From JBAXTZ01 sp037129925 (GTDB lineage Bacteria > Bacillota > Negativicutes > JBAXTZ01), in contig JBAXTZ010000030.1 of assembly GCA_037129925.1 (NCBI GenBank), forward strand, positions 1-44,432: a stretch of DNA of 44,432 nt. The letters run 5' to 3'. Made by a program: the position numbers and the translations under genes. The notes under the pieces are model-generated. The model saw only the letters and a list, made by a program, of their open reading frames with translations. It had not been told where the DNA came from and did not search any database. This document shows positions 22,677 to 31,692 of this stretch, piece after piece (within the stretch, counting starts at the first letter, position 1; each line of letters opens with the position of its first letter).

Positions 22677-23882
22677 ATGAATAAAATACAATCAATAATC
22701 GATAAATCCATAAACGGCATCGAATTCAACCTGCTTTTACATTGCCTGCGGGTTTATTTAGAAACTGAATCACCAGTGCAACTATCCGAATATATCGCAT
22801 GCCAGCGGGGTGCAATTCGTTGGCAGGTGTTTTTTGATTTGTGTGTAATGCACCGGGTCAGTCCGGTCGTAACCAAAACAATAATCGAAAATAACGCTAC
22901 AGATTTCCCCAAAGAAATCATGGATAAACTAAACCAGCAAAGCACAAAAGACCAACTACAAGCAATGGAACTGGCTGCCGAAACCATACGACTGGTAAGA
23001 TTGCTGGAGTCGAATGGCATTCGGGTAATCGTCCTTAAGGGCGCGGCGCTGGCAGTCCCATTATACGGTGATGTCGGTATGCGACCGACGCACGATGTTG
23101 ATTTGTTGATAAATAAGGCTGATGTTCAAGCGGCTTATGCACTAGTCGAAACTTATGGCTACAAATCTGATCATGATCTGCTTTCTCGAAAATTTACTAA
23201 CAAACAACTAGCGGCAACATTAAAAGCTTCCCATCACGAAAAATTTCAGAAAGAAAGGCTTGTTGTTGAACTCCATTGGCAACTAAAGCCATACCTGAAA
23301 CAGGACGTAGCTTTTGATAAGCTGTTCCACGACTCCCAGTTGTTATCATTACTCAACATTAAACTACACGTAATCAACACTAATGAATTGTTTGTCTACC
23401 TCGCATTGCACGGTGCGATGCACGGTTGGTGCCGTATACGATGGCTATTGGACATCGCGCTTCTAGCTAAGCACCATCCACACCCAAGCGGCGAAATTAC
23501 AGAATTCGCGAATCAAGCAATTATTCTGATCAATTCGCTACTAAGCTTTCCAACGGAAAAAACACTTATAACACAACCGACATTGCCACAACTCAAATTA
23601 ACTAATAAAACTGTAGACTATATGGTTAATTACAACGAAGTTCGCTCGCCGCTTTTTTCTTTAAAGCATTTCAAAAGCGAATATTACTTTTATACTGTAT
23701 TTTTCAATCGAAATAGTCTGCATAGCTTCATGAACGTTTTTTTCTTACCCAGACCCTGTGATTTTGAAATTGTTTCGCTACCAAATAGATTTTTCTGGTT
23801 ATATTATCCACTAAGACCATTGTTCTGGATTTCACGAGCAATGAAAGGCTGGGTGAAATTCAAAATAAATCGAAATAACTAA
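22677..23882 (+). CDS. nucleotidyltransferase-fold protein (NTP_transf_5 family)
   Basis: A 401-residue protein of the NTP_transf_5 (PF14907) type. The nucleotidyltransferase core is visible at about residues 110-160: IRVIVLKGAALAVPLYGDVG, then RPTHDVDLLINKADV with the metal-binding D-x-D. A later segment, HEKFQKERLVVELHWQLKPY, is also typical. Family members occur in polysaccharide and lasso-peptide loci, but the reaction is not established. It is the only plus-strand gene inside the polysaccharide region and sits at the boundary where the DNA becomes visibly more A+T-rich. A TATAAT at 22621-22626 may be its -10 element, but no good -35 accompanies it. Confidence 0.75.
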   Translation: MNKIQSIIDKSINGIEFNLLLHCLRVYLETESPVQLSEYIACQRGAIRWQVFFDLCVMHRVSPVVTKTIIENNATDFPKEIMDKLNQQSTKDQLQAMELAAETIRLVRLLESNGIRVIVLKGAALAVPLYGDVGMRPTHDVDLLINKADVQAAYALVETYGYKSDHDLLSRKFTNKQLAATLKASHHEKFQKERLVVELHWQLKPYLKQDVAFDKLFHDSQLLSLLNIKLHVINTNELFVYLALHGAMHGWCRIRWLLDIALLAKHHPHPSGEITEFANQAIILINSLLSFPTEKTLITQPTLPQLKLTNKTVDYMVNYNEVRSPLFSLKHFKSEYYFYTVFFNRNSLHSFMNVFFLPRPCDFEIVSLPNRFFWLYYPLRPLFWISRAMKGWVKFKINRNN

Positions 23883-23950
23883 GTTTTATAAGCAATTTGT
23901 TCAGCGCAAAATAGTTGGTCATAGACCTCCTTGACAATTTTTATTCATAT

Positions 23951-23976
23951 TCTGCATCGCTCGTTTGCGGTGCAGA
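23951..23976. terminator. hairpin between convergent genes
   Basis: A 10-bp stem, TCTGCATCGC (23951-23960) with GCGGTGCAGA (23967-23976), including one G-T pair, and a 6-nt loop. It lies between the convergent NTP_transf_5 gene and the HAD gene, where a terminator is expected. Neither side has a real T-run, so the assignment is tentative. Confidence 0.35.
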
Positions 23977-23993
23977 TAGAAATATCATTTATT

Positions 23994-24671
23994 TCATATG
24001 TAATTCCTGATTTCTAATAATTTGTCAACTACATATTTCGCCTTAAATAATTTATCGCAATTATTCTCTTCACTATAAAAGCCTCGAAAATGCCTGGACT
24101 GAATAGTCTTCCACTTTAAAATATTAGGCGCCTTAAAGTCTTTATTACAATTGTCACCCACGTACACGTAGTTTTCAAAATTTTCATCGTCCATTTTTCT
24201 CATAATTAACTCAAACGGAAATAGAGAGGGTTTCCAACATTCACGTCCGTAGTCATCAGTCACGACTATATGATTAAAATATTTTTCTAAATTAAGCGCC
24301 TCAATCTTTTTATGCTGAACGACACTATACCCGTCAGTTATTAATCCTAATTTATAACCACAATCTCTGTAGTAAATTAATTCACTTTCTATTTCGTCAG
24401 TTAAAAATATTTCAGGCTGATGATTGCGATAGCAACTAACCAATTCATCAATAATTACTGAAGTTATTGATAGATTAACATCCTTTAATGCGCAGTTAAA
24501 TATATTATGACGTTGTCCATTAAAATAAAGCGCCAAGAATTTTTCAAACATACCATTGGTATGGTATGTTAGCTCAAGATATTCACTAACAGCTTTGAAT
24601 CCGCTAATATTATAGTCTTTTTCCGGATAAAGTGTATCATCTAAATCAAAAATTAAATTCTTTATCATCAA
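23994..24671 (-). CDS. HAD-superfamily phosphatase
   Basis: A 225-residue HAD hydrolase with all four motifs: LIFDLDDTLYPEKDY (nucleophile Asp), LGLITDGYS (motif II), WKPSLFPFE (Lys, motif III) and VYVGDNCNKDF (acidic motif IV). The helical cap is inserted after motif I. Its start overlaps the stop of the GNAT/ATP-grasp gene by 4 bp, so the two are translated together. HAD plus ATP-grasp pairs recur in surface-glycan loci. A reasonable inference is that this enzyme removes a phosphate from the precursor or product of the ATP-grasp reaction. Confidence 0.85.
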   Translation of the reverse strand: MMIKNLIFDLDDTLYPEKDYNISGFKAVSEYLELTYHTNGMFEKFLALYFNGQRHNIFNCALKDVNLSITSVIIDELVSCYRNHQPEIFLTDEIESELIYYRDCGYKLGLITDGYSVVQHKKIEALNLEKYFNHIVVTDDYGRECWKPSLFPFELIMRKMDDENFENYVYVGDNCNKDFKAPNILKWKTIQSRHFRGFYSEENNCDKLFKAKYVVDKLLEIRNYI

Positions 24672-26578
24672 TTGCTCTTTCTAGTAAAAACCGCTTCATC
24701 ATAACGCAACATTGTAACTCCATCTTCCCAATCATCCTGAATTGATTTGCTCAAAGGTATTCCTAAATGTGTCTGCAACATCCATAGCGGAAAATCAGCT
24801 CCAGCCTCTATCGAAAGCGGCAAACCTCCACCACATCGAGGATTAATTTCGATAAATTTAATCTCATTGTTTCTAGTAATAAATGCTTGGACAGTTAGCA
24901 CGCCATAAGCACCTGCTATTTTTTCAACAAGAGATCGGGTGGCATCAATAAGGCGACCATTTCTAACAGTGCGCCCTTTGCTTATCTCGCCGCCACGTGT
25001 CTCTATCCTTAAGCGAGGAACTATACACAAAACATTTCCATTATCAACAAATACATCCATTGTATACTCTTCGCCTTCAAGAAACTCTTGAAATATAGGA
25101 CCAACAACATTCTCCAAAGCAAATTGCAAATGTTTATGGCTGGATATTTTAGCCGAACCAATGCTTGAACTTCCCAGTGCCGGCTTTACAAACACCGGCA
25201 ATCTTTTCAACAGTACTTCTTCTTCAACACTCAAACAAACCGGATAAGAAATACCGTTATTTTGAAAAAATAAGTGCGCTAACTTTTTATCATTAAATAT
25301 TTCGCTAGTATCTACGGACGATACAAAAACCGTTACACCGATTTTATCGAATTTCCATTTGTTTTCTGCGATCAACAACAGTTCATGGTCAATCAACGGC
25401 ACCAACAGACCAATTTCGTGAATAATACATATTTCCAATAAACGCTCTATATAACCATTATCCTTAACATAAGGAACTTTCTCAAAAACATCTGCAACGA
25501 AGCGCGTTGCGCATAGATCATCACAATCTGCAACTACAACCTTACCCGTTAGGTTTAACTTTTCAATAGCTGACTTAAAACTTTTTAACAACGAAACCCG
25601 GCGGCCACTACTAGTAAGTAATACGTTTAATTTCGTTTTATATCCAACGTTAATTTCCTTCATTTTCTCCACACTAACTATATTTGAAACATAAAAATTT
25701 GACGTAAACTTAGAAAAACTTTTCTTGAAAACAAACAATGGATTATGTTCATCCGCATCTATTCCGCCACCTAAATGTAAATATTTAATTCCATAAAAAT
25801 AAAATTTGGTACATGCTGCAAAAATAATTGCACTTGTTGCGCACAATTTGCGTCCCACAGAATTAGATGCCGACAGATGATATTCAGCGTACCTTGCTGA
25901 AGGCAAAAATAATGCGCCAGCAATAAACTGATCTTCATATTTTGCCAGCGCTATTTTCGCATCACATTTGTTTAACAATCGCGAAAAATATTCTCTAGCG
26001 AAATAGTACTTTTTCTCAGCACCTAATACCAGCATCGTTTCATAATACAGCACTATAAAGGCATCGACAAACAAATCTATATTAACTTGCTCATCGCTCC
26101 ATAAAATACTCACATTATTCTTATTAGCTTTCCTTATTGCAGTTCTCGCACGCGGTTCAAAATTAATTTCTACATCTGATTCAAGTTCAATAGTAACCGT
26201 CTTTCTGTTAAAGGTTGTTAAATCAGTATAAAGCGCACCATTATCCAGCAAAGGTGTGAATTTTACAGTTTCCTTGAAAATACTGTTTTCCAACTTCCAA
26301 AGAACAAATCCCTCATGGCAACTTTTCACAAATTTTTCATCAGAACTCGTACAAATAGGTCCACCGTAATTATATTGCGAAGCTATTTCTCGCGCATCAA
26401 ACAAGTGAAACGGATAATAATAGTATTCACCACACTCTTCAACGATCCAAAACAACACCTGACAATTACCATATCTTTGCCCATCAACAACAACATAATC
26501 CGGGTTAGATTCTGGATATTGTAGGTTTGTGGGCAGTTTTTTATATACTTCTCTAGCTTTTTCTAATGATACCAACAT
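24668..26578 (-). CDS. FemAB/GNAT-like domain fused to an ATP-grasp ligase
   Basis: A 636-residue two-domain protein. Residues about 1-310 look like a FemAB/GNAT-type acyltransferase (EPRARTAIRKANKNNVSILW; GALFLPSARYAEYHLSASNS; LGGGIDADEHNPLFVFKKSF). Residues about 315-636 form a carbamoyl-phosphate-synthase-like ATP-grasp: NVLLTSSGRRVSLLKSF pre-ATP-grasp segment, LPVFVKPALGSSSIGSAK for nucleotide binding, FQEFLEGEEYTMDVF, and FIEINPRCGGGLPLS with the metal-binding Glu577 and Asn579. ATP-grasp enzymes activate a carboxylate as an acyl phosphate and join it to an amine. The fusion suggests making and then transferring an aminoacyl group onto a glycan. GAGGTGA precedes ATG 26578. Substrates are unknown. 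Confidence 0.75.
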   Translation of the reverse strand: MLVSLEKAREVYKKLPTNLQYPESNPDYVVVDGQRYGNCQVLFWIVEECGEYYYYPFHLFDAREIASQYNYGGPICTSSDEKFVKSCHEGFVLWKLENSIFKETVKFTPLLDNGALYTDLTTFNRKTVTIELESDVEINFEPRARTAIRKANKNNVSILWSDEQVNIDLFVDAFIVLYYETMLVLGAEKKYYFAREYFSRLLNKCDAKIALAKYEDQFIAGALFLPSARYAEYHLSASNSVGRKLCATSAIIFAACTKFYFYGIKYLHLGGGIDADEHNPLFVFKKSFSKFTSNFYVSNIVSVEKMKEINVGYKTKLNVLLTSSGRRVSLLKSFKSAIEKLNLTGKVVVADCDDLCATRFVADVFEKVPYVKDNGYIERLLEICIIHEIGLLVPLIDHELLLIAENKWKFDKIGVTVFVSSVDTSEIFNDKKLAHLFFQNNGISYPVCLSVEEEVLLKRLPVFVKPALGSSSIGSAKISSHKHLQFALENVVGPIFQEFLEGEEYTMDVFVDNGNVLCIVPRLRIETRGGEISKGRTVRNGRLIDATRSLVEKIAGAYGVLTVQAFITRNNEIKFIEINPRCGGGLPLSIEAGADFPLWMLQTHLGIPLSKSIQDDWEDGVTMLRYDEAVFTRKSN

Positions 26579-26581
26579 TTC

Positions 26582-27181
26582 TCACTCACCTCTAAAATAA
26601 TATTCCGTGCCCCCATCGGCGAAATTAATATTTTTTCGGCAAAAAACATTCTTAACGGTTAAAAACATTATCTTCATATCGAGAATAAAGGACTGATTAT
26701 CAACATACCAAACATCTAACTCGAATTTTTTTTTCCAAGTTATCGCGTTTCTACCGTTAATTTGTGCCCAACCAGTTATCCCTGGTTTAACATCATGCCT
26801 TCGCAACTGCTCTTTAGAGTAATACGGCAAATATTCAACAAGCAGTGGTCTAGGACCAACAAAACTCATCTCTCCTTTAATAACATTCCAAAGCTGCGGA
26901 AGTTCATCCAAGCTGGCTTTACGCAAAAAATTGCCTAATTTAGTCAAACGTCGTTCATCTGGCAATAAGTTTCCTGATGAATCCTTGGCGTCAGTCATGG
27001 TGCGAAACTTATATACTACAAAATTTTCATTTTTGTAACCGGGACGAATTTGCCTAAAAACAATCGGATAACCAACTTTTATTAATATTATTGTTGCTAA
27101 GCCAAAAATTAACGGTGAAAAAACAAACATCAATATTAATGATAACCCAATATCAAACAATCGCTTAAAAAAACAACACAT
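26582..27181 (-). CDS. PglC-type initiating sugar-phosphate transferase (copy 2)
   Basis: A 199-residue paralogue of the enzyme at 20495-21088, with the same motifs: FRQIRPGYKNENFVVYKFRT, MTDAKDSSGNLLPDERR, KASLDELPQLWNVIKGEMSF, VGPRPLLVEYLPYYSKEQ and HDVKPGITGWAQINGRNAIT. One N-terminal membrane helix is present. GAGGTAA precedes ATG 27181. It lies 40 bp after the WbuB-like gene and its stop is 3 bp before the GNAT/ATP-grasp start. Two initiating transferases in one locus suggest either two glycans or a recombined locus that kept both. Confidence 0.92.
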   Translation of the reverse strand: MCCFFKRLFDIGLSLILMFVFSPLIFGLATIILIKVGYPIVFRQIRPGYKNENFVVYKFRTMTDAKDSSGNLLPDERRLTKLGNFLRKASLDELPQLWNVIKGEMSFVGPRPLLVEYLPYYSKEQLRRHDVKPGITGWAQINGRNAITWKKKFELDVWYVDNQSFILDMKIMFLTVKNVFCRKNINFADGGTEYYFRGE

Positions 27182-27221
27182 AAATTACCTCAAATAAGAC
27201 TAAATCCATCTTGTCCGTGTT

Positions 27222-28421
27222 TTATTTGATTATTAATGAAATAATTTCATCACTAAGAATAAAATTATTCTCCAAACAAAATCTGCTACTATCGCGCATA
27301 ACGCAAAATTGTTCTTTATTACAAACCATTTTCTGAATTAACTTTATGAATTCAGAAACATTGCTACTCTCGCAACAATAACCTATCTTTTCTTTATTAA
27401 TAATATCAGGTAAATCTGTGTTTACATCAGTGGCAGCTATTAATGGCATATAGTTTTCCAAATACGCCGTCAAACGACAAGGAAAATTAGGTATAGTAAA
27501 TCGTTTATCCAAAAAAATCAAACCCACATCACTGCATTTGAGCAACTCGTCATAATCTTTCTTAGGCAGCATTTTCAACAACATTACATTAATAGGCTTA
27601 GCTCTATTAATATAATTGAAAACTTTACTATATTCAGTACCATCACCAACTATCAGTAAAAAGGCGTTTTCAACATGCTTAAACTCGCCAATAACTTCGA
27701 GTAGAAAGTCAATCCCTTGCGGTTTTCCCAAACTACCACCATAAACAAACAAAACTTTATCGCTAGGTATATTATATCGCTCCAGTATTTCTCTATCAAC
27801 TTGACTCTTGTCGAAACGCTCAATCGGCTCAATGCAGTTTGGAAAAACCTCTAATTTGTCTTTTGCTATTTCTGGGTTGTGCTCCAAAACATATTTCACA
27901 TTAGCCGGCGACATACAGCCGATTTTGTCTGATAGCCGATATAATTCACGCTCTTTATTTCGAAAAAATCTATGCAATAAACTGTTAATTTTCATCAAAC
28001 CAATATCCACCGCATTCTGTGGAAATATATCTTTTAGCAACAAATACGACCGACAACTATGTTTTTTCTTAATCTTCTTGATAATCCTATTAAACGTAAT
28101 CGGCGGGGTTGAATATAAAACTAAATCAAATTTTATCTGTCCAAAATACTTATTAATAGCCCATTCATATTGGTATTCAACCAACAAAGTAGATATACCT
28201 TTTTCTACAAGTGATTTCGTCTTAGTAATATTACCTGTTTTGACTTTGAGCAACGTAATGTTTCCGACTTTTTCCACCATCGTAGCGAACCCGGTTCTAC
28301 GCTCACGCGGAGTAACAACGAAAACGCTATGCTCTTTAGCCAATTCACGAACAAGATCGGTATATATACCCCGCTCGTTAATATCTTCAATGCTAACAAT
28401 CGTCAAAAACAGAATGTTCAT
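27222..28421 (-). CDS. GT4 glycosyltransferase, WbuB-like (L-FucNAc transferase)
   Basis: About 399 residues from ATG 28421, chosen because GGAG lies 7 nt upstream and MNILFLTIVSIEDINERGIY is the family opening. The C-terminal GT-B domain has DKVLFVYGGSLGKPQGIDFL, then LLIVGDGTEY and PNFPCRLTAYLENYMPLIAA. The start is coupled to the stop of the FnlC-like gene (TAACATG). WbuB-type enzymes transfer L-FucNAc from the UDP sugar made by FnlABC. Gene order here supports that, though the acceptor is unknown. Confidence 0.85.
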   Translation of the reverse strand: MNILFLTIVSIEDINERGIYTDLVRELAKEHSVFVVTPRERRTGFATMVEKVGNITLLKVKTGNITKTKSLVEKGISTLLVEYQYEWAINKYFGQIKFDLVLYSTPPITFNRIIKKIKKKHSCRSYLLLKDIFPQNAVDIGLMKINSLLHRFFRNKERELYRLSDKIGCMSPANVKYVLEHNPEIAKDKLEVFPNCIEPIERFDKSQVDREILERYNIPSDKVLFVYGGSLGKPQGIDFLLEVIGEFKHVENAFLLIVGDGTEYSKVFNYINRAKPINVMLLKMLPKKDYDELLKCSDVGLIFLDKRFTIPNFPCRLTAYLENYMPLIAATDVNTDLPDIINKEKIGYCCESSNVSEFIKLIQKMVCNKEQFCVMRDSSRFCLENNFILSDEIISLIIK

Positions 28422-28422
28422 G

Positions 28423-29553
28423 TTAACACTCCATTCGCCACACAAACTTCTTTACAAAATCCGTATAACCCAAAATAATACGCAGGACTTTCGCACTAAC
28501 ATTAGGCATTGAATAATCCGCGATTAGACGAAATTCACGTTCATTGCGTTCTTGTCTCGACAAAATTTCAACAGCCTGAATTATCCGCTCACTATTCATA
28601 CCAGTCAATATGCACGGGCACTCTTCCATTCCCTCTGGACGTTCATGAGCATCGCGTATATTCACTGCCGGAAAATTCAAAATAGAAGATTCCTCTGTTA
28701 TTGTACCACTATCAGACAGCACGATAAAAGCTTGTTTTTGTAATTTTACGAAATCCAAGAAACCAAGCGGTTTCATGAGTTCAATTAATGGATCGAAAAT
28801 TACGCCCGCTTGTTCAATACGGTTGCGAGTACGCGGATGGGTGGAGACGATGATGCGTTTGCCGTATTCCTTGGCTAGTGCATTTAATGCATTAGTAAAT
28901 GAAGTGAAATTTGCTTCAGAATCGACGTTTTCTTCGCGGTGGCAACTAACAACAAAGTAGTCGTTAAGTTGTAGTTGTAGTTGTTGTAGTATGTTTGAAG
29001 AATCGATTTTGGGCATATAATAATTCAACACTTCAAACATCGGACTGCCGGTTTTTATTATCCGATCCGGCGGCAGGCCCTCGCGCAGTAAATATTCGCG
29101 GGCAATAGCACTATACGGCATATTTATATCCGAAGTATGGTCGACTATTCGCCGATTAATTTCTTCCGGCACGCGAAAATCGAAACAACGATTTCCGGCT
29201 TCCATGTGAAAAATCGGAATCTTGCGACGTTTGGCTGGAATTACAGCTAAACAACTGTTGGTATCACCCAACACCAGTAATGCATCTGGTTGTTCTTTAG
29301 CCAAAACATCATCAACTGAACCGATTAATGCGCCAATAGTCTTTGCCGGCGTGGCCATCGCTGCATTTAAAAAATAATCAGGTCTTCGCAATTCCAAATC
29401 GTTGAAAAACACTTCATTCAATTCATAGTCATAGTTTTGACCAGTGTGTACAATGACATGCTCAGTCTCGGCGTCGAGAATCGCCATAACTCGGGACAAT
29501 CTAATTATTTCCGGTCTAGTCCCTATTACAGTCATTACCTTTAACTTTTTCAT
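28423..29553 (-). CDS. fnlC: UDP-2-acetamido-2,6-dideoxy-L-talose 2-epimerase (WecB family)
   Basis: A 376-residue WecB-fold 2-epimerase, normal length for FnlC/WbjD/CapG. Motifs: VMTVIGTRPEIIRLSRVM, VHTGQNYDYELNEVFFND, LGDTNSCLAVIPAKRRKIP, FHMEAGNRCFDFRVPEEINR, VVSCHREENVD, and LSDSGTITEESSILNFPAV. It makes UDP-L-FucNAc in the last step of the FnlABC route. A hexanucleotide repeat at 28968-28989 encodes an LQQLQLQL run just before the VVSCHREENVD strand. Placed two genes after fnlB and immediately before the WbuB-like transferase. Confidence 0.9.
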   Translation of the reverse strand: MKKLKVMTVIGTRPEIIRLSRVMAILDAETEHVIVHTGQNYDYELNEVFFNDLELRRPDYFLNAAMATPAKTIGALIGSVDDVLAKEQPDALLVLGDTNSCLAVIPAKRRKIPIFHMEAGNRCFDFRVPEEINRRIVDHTSDINMPYSAIAREYLLREGLPPDRIIKTGSPMFEVLNYYMPKIDSSNILQQLQLQLNDYFVVSCHREENVDSEANFTSFTNALNALAKEYGKRIIVSTHPRTRNRIEQAGVIFDPLIELMKPLGFLDFVKLQKQAFIVLSDSGTITEESSILNFPAVNIRDAHERPEGMEECPCILTGMNSERIIQAVEILSRQERNEREFRLIADYSMPNVSAKVLRIILGYTDFVKKFVWRMEC

Positions 29554-29634
29554 ATTAACCTCGTGTTTTTAGTGCATGAGTACATATTATAGTTGGAGTA
29601 GTCAACATCGCCTTTTCAAATTAAAAAACCGTAA

Positions 29635-30456
29635 TTATTGCTTGTCGATAATCAGTTTTCTAATAAATAAAAACCACTTCTTATTCTTATACAGTTGCAA
29701 CGCCAACCACCCTTTGAAAGACCGTGGCACTAACGTACAGTAATTACACACCAAATCGCCGCCAAAACGCCTTTTAAATGCGGCAATACTCTTTACTTTT
29801 TCATCATTAGTTTCTTGCATACATCCCAGAAAATCGTAATATTCACACCCAACTTTTTGCGCTTCCATCATATCAACATAATGTAGCCGCTTATTTAGCC
29901 GCGCCACAATTTTTTTAGACACCAGATTTTCATGCATACTTTTAGAAAAATATAAACCTATCCAATTGTCATCTAGCCAGTAAACGTGAATACAGCACAC
30001 TTGTCCAGTAAATTCAATATAGGACAATATTAACTGCTTATCCTGTGCAAAAGCACTCGCTCTGGCAAAATCAAATCTCGGGGATCCGCTATTAACTGCC
30101 CATTTATCACATAGCTCCAAAAGCTCAATTATTTCCTCAACTGAATTCGGGTGTAGCCAATACACTCTAGCTTGATCTTCACGCTCGGATTTAGCGATCT
30201 CGTTGCGATAATTAGTAGAAAACCGTCCATATAGCTCCTCGCTACTTTGCGTTAAATCAACGACAGTTGTCCAATATTTCCAGCAATAGCCATAATTAAT
30301 TGGCTGAGCGTGGTGAAACAAAAACACAATATCAACAGATATGCTCTCGGGAACAATCCGATCTAGCTGCTGCCGAGTGGCAATCTCATATGGATTAAAT
30401 ACTTCACAAGTCTTTAAAAAAAACGCTGTATCGCATGTATCTTCACAACAACACAC
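29635..30456 (-). CDS. FemAB/GNAT-like acyltransferase
   Basis: A 273-residue protein with a GNAT-type acyltransferase pattern of the FemAB/Acetyltransf_6 kind: YGRFSTNYRNEIAKSERE, then CCIHVYWLDDNWIGLYFSKS, YYDFLGCMQE and the closing IAAFKRRFGGDLVCNY. It lies inside the L-FucNAc cassette between fnlB and fnlC, where it may acylate or aminoacylate that sugar; this is inference. The start is uncertain: GTG 30456 follows directly on an in-frame TGA and the protein is shorter at its N-terminus than typical relatives. A missing N-terminal piece or upstream frameshift is possible. Confidence 0.65.
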   Translation of the reverse strand: MCCCEDTCDTAFFLKTCEVFNPYEIATRQQLDRIVPESISVDIVFLFHHAQPINYGYCWKYWTTVVDLTQSSEELYGRFSTNYRNEIAKSEREDQARVYWLHPNSVEEIIELLELCDKWAVNSGSPRFDFARASAFAQDKQLILSYIEFTGQVCCIHVYWLDDNWIGLYFSKSMHENLVSKKIVARLNKRLHYVDMMEAQKVGCEYYDFLGCMQETNDEKVKSIAAFKRRFGGDLVCNYCTLVPRSFKGWLALQLYKNKKWFLFIRKLIIDKQ

Positions 30457-30474
30457 TCATATTTATAAAATTAC

Positions 30475-31674
30475 TCACACTATTTCCCAATAAGTATCCG
30501 GTAACAAACTATCGAATATCTCATTAGACCAAAACAGTGTTATCATTTCATCTAAGCCAGTATTTTCTATTGAATGTGTATAGCCTGGGGGAATATCCAC
30601 AACCCTAAGATCGGCGTCGTTAACTTCATAGCAAATTATGGCATTGTCGGAAATATGTCTAAAACGAATAATTCCGGAACCTGAAATCACGCAAAATTTC
30701 TCCACCTTAGTATTATGATAATGATTTCCACGAGTAATACCCGATTTTGTTTTCGAAACAAATACCTGACCGAATTGTTCGGACTTTATCAACTCTGCCA
30801 ACCAACCACGCTCGTCGGATTTGGTATTTAAAGCATAAGAAAAGTTATCTTTCTCTAAATAAGATAAGTACGTCGAATACAAACACTTAGTAAAATAGTT
30901 CGATAAATCAGGCATGATTTTTGTTAATCGATTGGCTTGGAACGAATATATCAAATCCGCCAGCTCGCCCACGGTAGTAGTAATTACCGGACTAACCTCG
31001 CCCCATTCAACCATGCCTAGCTCTACATCGTTAACTTCACCAATACCCAATGCACTACTTCCGGTTCTACCTAATGCACCATATGCACTATTCTCCGCTC
31101 TACCTAGTGCACATCGTTCTACCTCATGCACAAACGCCCGCACCACATCATCAATATATACCAAATTCACCTTGTTACTACGATCCGATATTAATATAGG
31201 CAAATCGTGACTAATATTATAACAAAAAGTAGCAACTGCAGAGTTGTAATTAGGTCTGCACCATTTGCCAAAAACGTTCGGCAAACGAAAAATAATCCCC
31301 CGCCCGCCGCGCCGCGAGTATTCGGCAACCGCTACTTCGGCACCAAGTTTGCTCGCTCCATAAGGATTTTCCAGTACCGCTTGGATAGAAGAAGACAATA
31401 ACAAAGGTGGCTTTTTATCGGTTGCCAACAATAATTCAACAAGTTTTGCTGTCAAATCCATGTTGCCAGTTTTAAATTCCTCTACAGACTGAGGCCGGTT
31501 AACTCCTGCCAAGTGAATAACAAAGTCGGCTTGCTCAACATAGTCAATCAAATCATCAAAAGACTTATCTATGTCATAACATAAAACATCTTCATCAGCG
31601 TAGCCAACTTGCTTCAAGACAACAATTAAATTTCTTCCCACAAAACCGTTAGAGCCGGTAACCAATATTTTCAT
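30475..31674 (-). CDS. fnlB: SDR-cupin C4-reductase of UDP-L-FucNAc synthesis with repeat insertion
   Basis: A 399-residue FnlB/WbjC/CapF homologue. The N-terminal SDR domain opens MKILVTGSNGFVGRNLIVVL and has GASKLGAEVAVAEYSRRGGR. The C-terminal cupin has SGITRGNHYHNTKVEKFCVI and DIPPGYTHSIENTG. It reduces the 4-keto intermediate made by FnlA, with its cupin also handling C3 epimerisation in known relatives. It is about 30 residues longer than the usual ~370. The excess lies around residues 182-215, where repeated ALGR units (CALGRAENSAYGALGRTGSS) are encoded by a degenerate 17-bp repeat also found upstream of the gene. The reading frame is intact. GGGAG precedes ATG 31674. Confidence 0.88.
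   Translation of the reverse strand: MKILVTGSNGFVGRNLIVVLKQVGYADEDVLCYDIDKSFDDLIDYVEQADFVIHLAGVNRPQSVEEFKTGNMDLTAKLVELLLATDKKPPLLLSSSIQAVLENPYGASKLGAEVAVAEYSRRGGRGIIFRLPNVFGKWCRPNYNSAVATFCYNISHDLPILISDRSNKVNLVYIDDVVRAFVHEVERCALGRAENSAYGALGRTGSSALGIGEVNDVELGMVEWGEVSPVITTTVGELADLIYSFQANRLTKIMPDLSNYFTKCLYSTYLSYLEKDNFSYALNTKSDERGWLAELIKSEQFGQVFVSKTKSGITRGNHYHNTKVEKFCVISGSGIIRFRHISDNAIICYEVNDADLRVVDIPPGYTHSIENTGLDEMITLFWSNEIFDSLLPDTYWEIV
31042..31131. repeat. degenerate 17-bp repeats inside fnlB
   Basis: Units close to CGTTCTACCTAATGCAC (plus strand) occur at 31063-31079, 31096-31112 and 31115-31131, with a partial unit (ATACCCAATGCACTA) near 31043. Two of them encode ALGR in the same frame. The unit at 31115 reads VHEVER in another frame and may be original coding sequence. 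Related units lie in the upstream spacer at 31693-31818. Confidence 0.65.
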
Positions 31675-31692
31675 AAATTCTCCCGCAGTGTT

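Noticed and set aside
28861..28890. Another copy of the 17-bp repeat within fnlC (AGTGCATTTAATGCATTAG)
   Set aside because: It shares only the GTGCAT/GCATTA pieces and encodes a normal-looking ALNALA helix of the epimerase; similarity may be chance.
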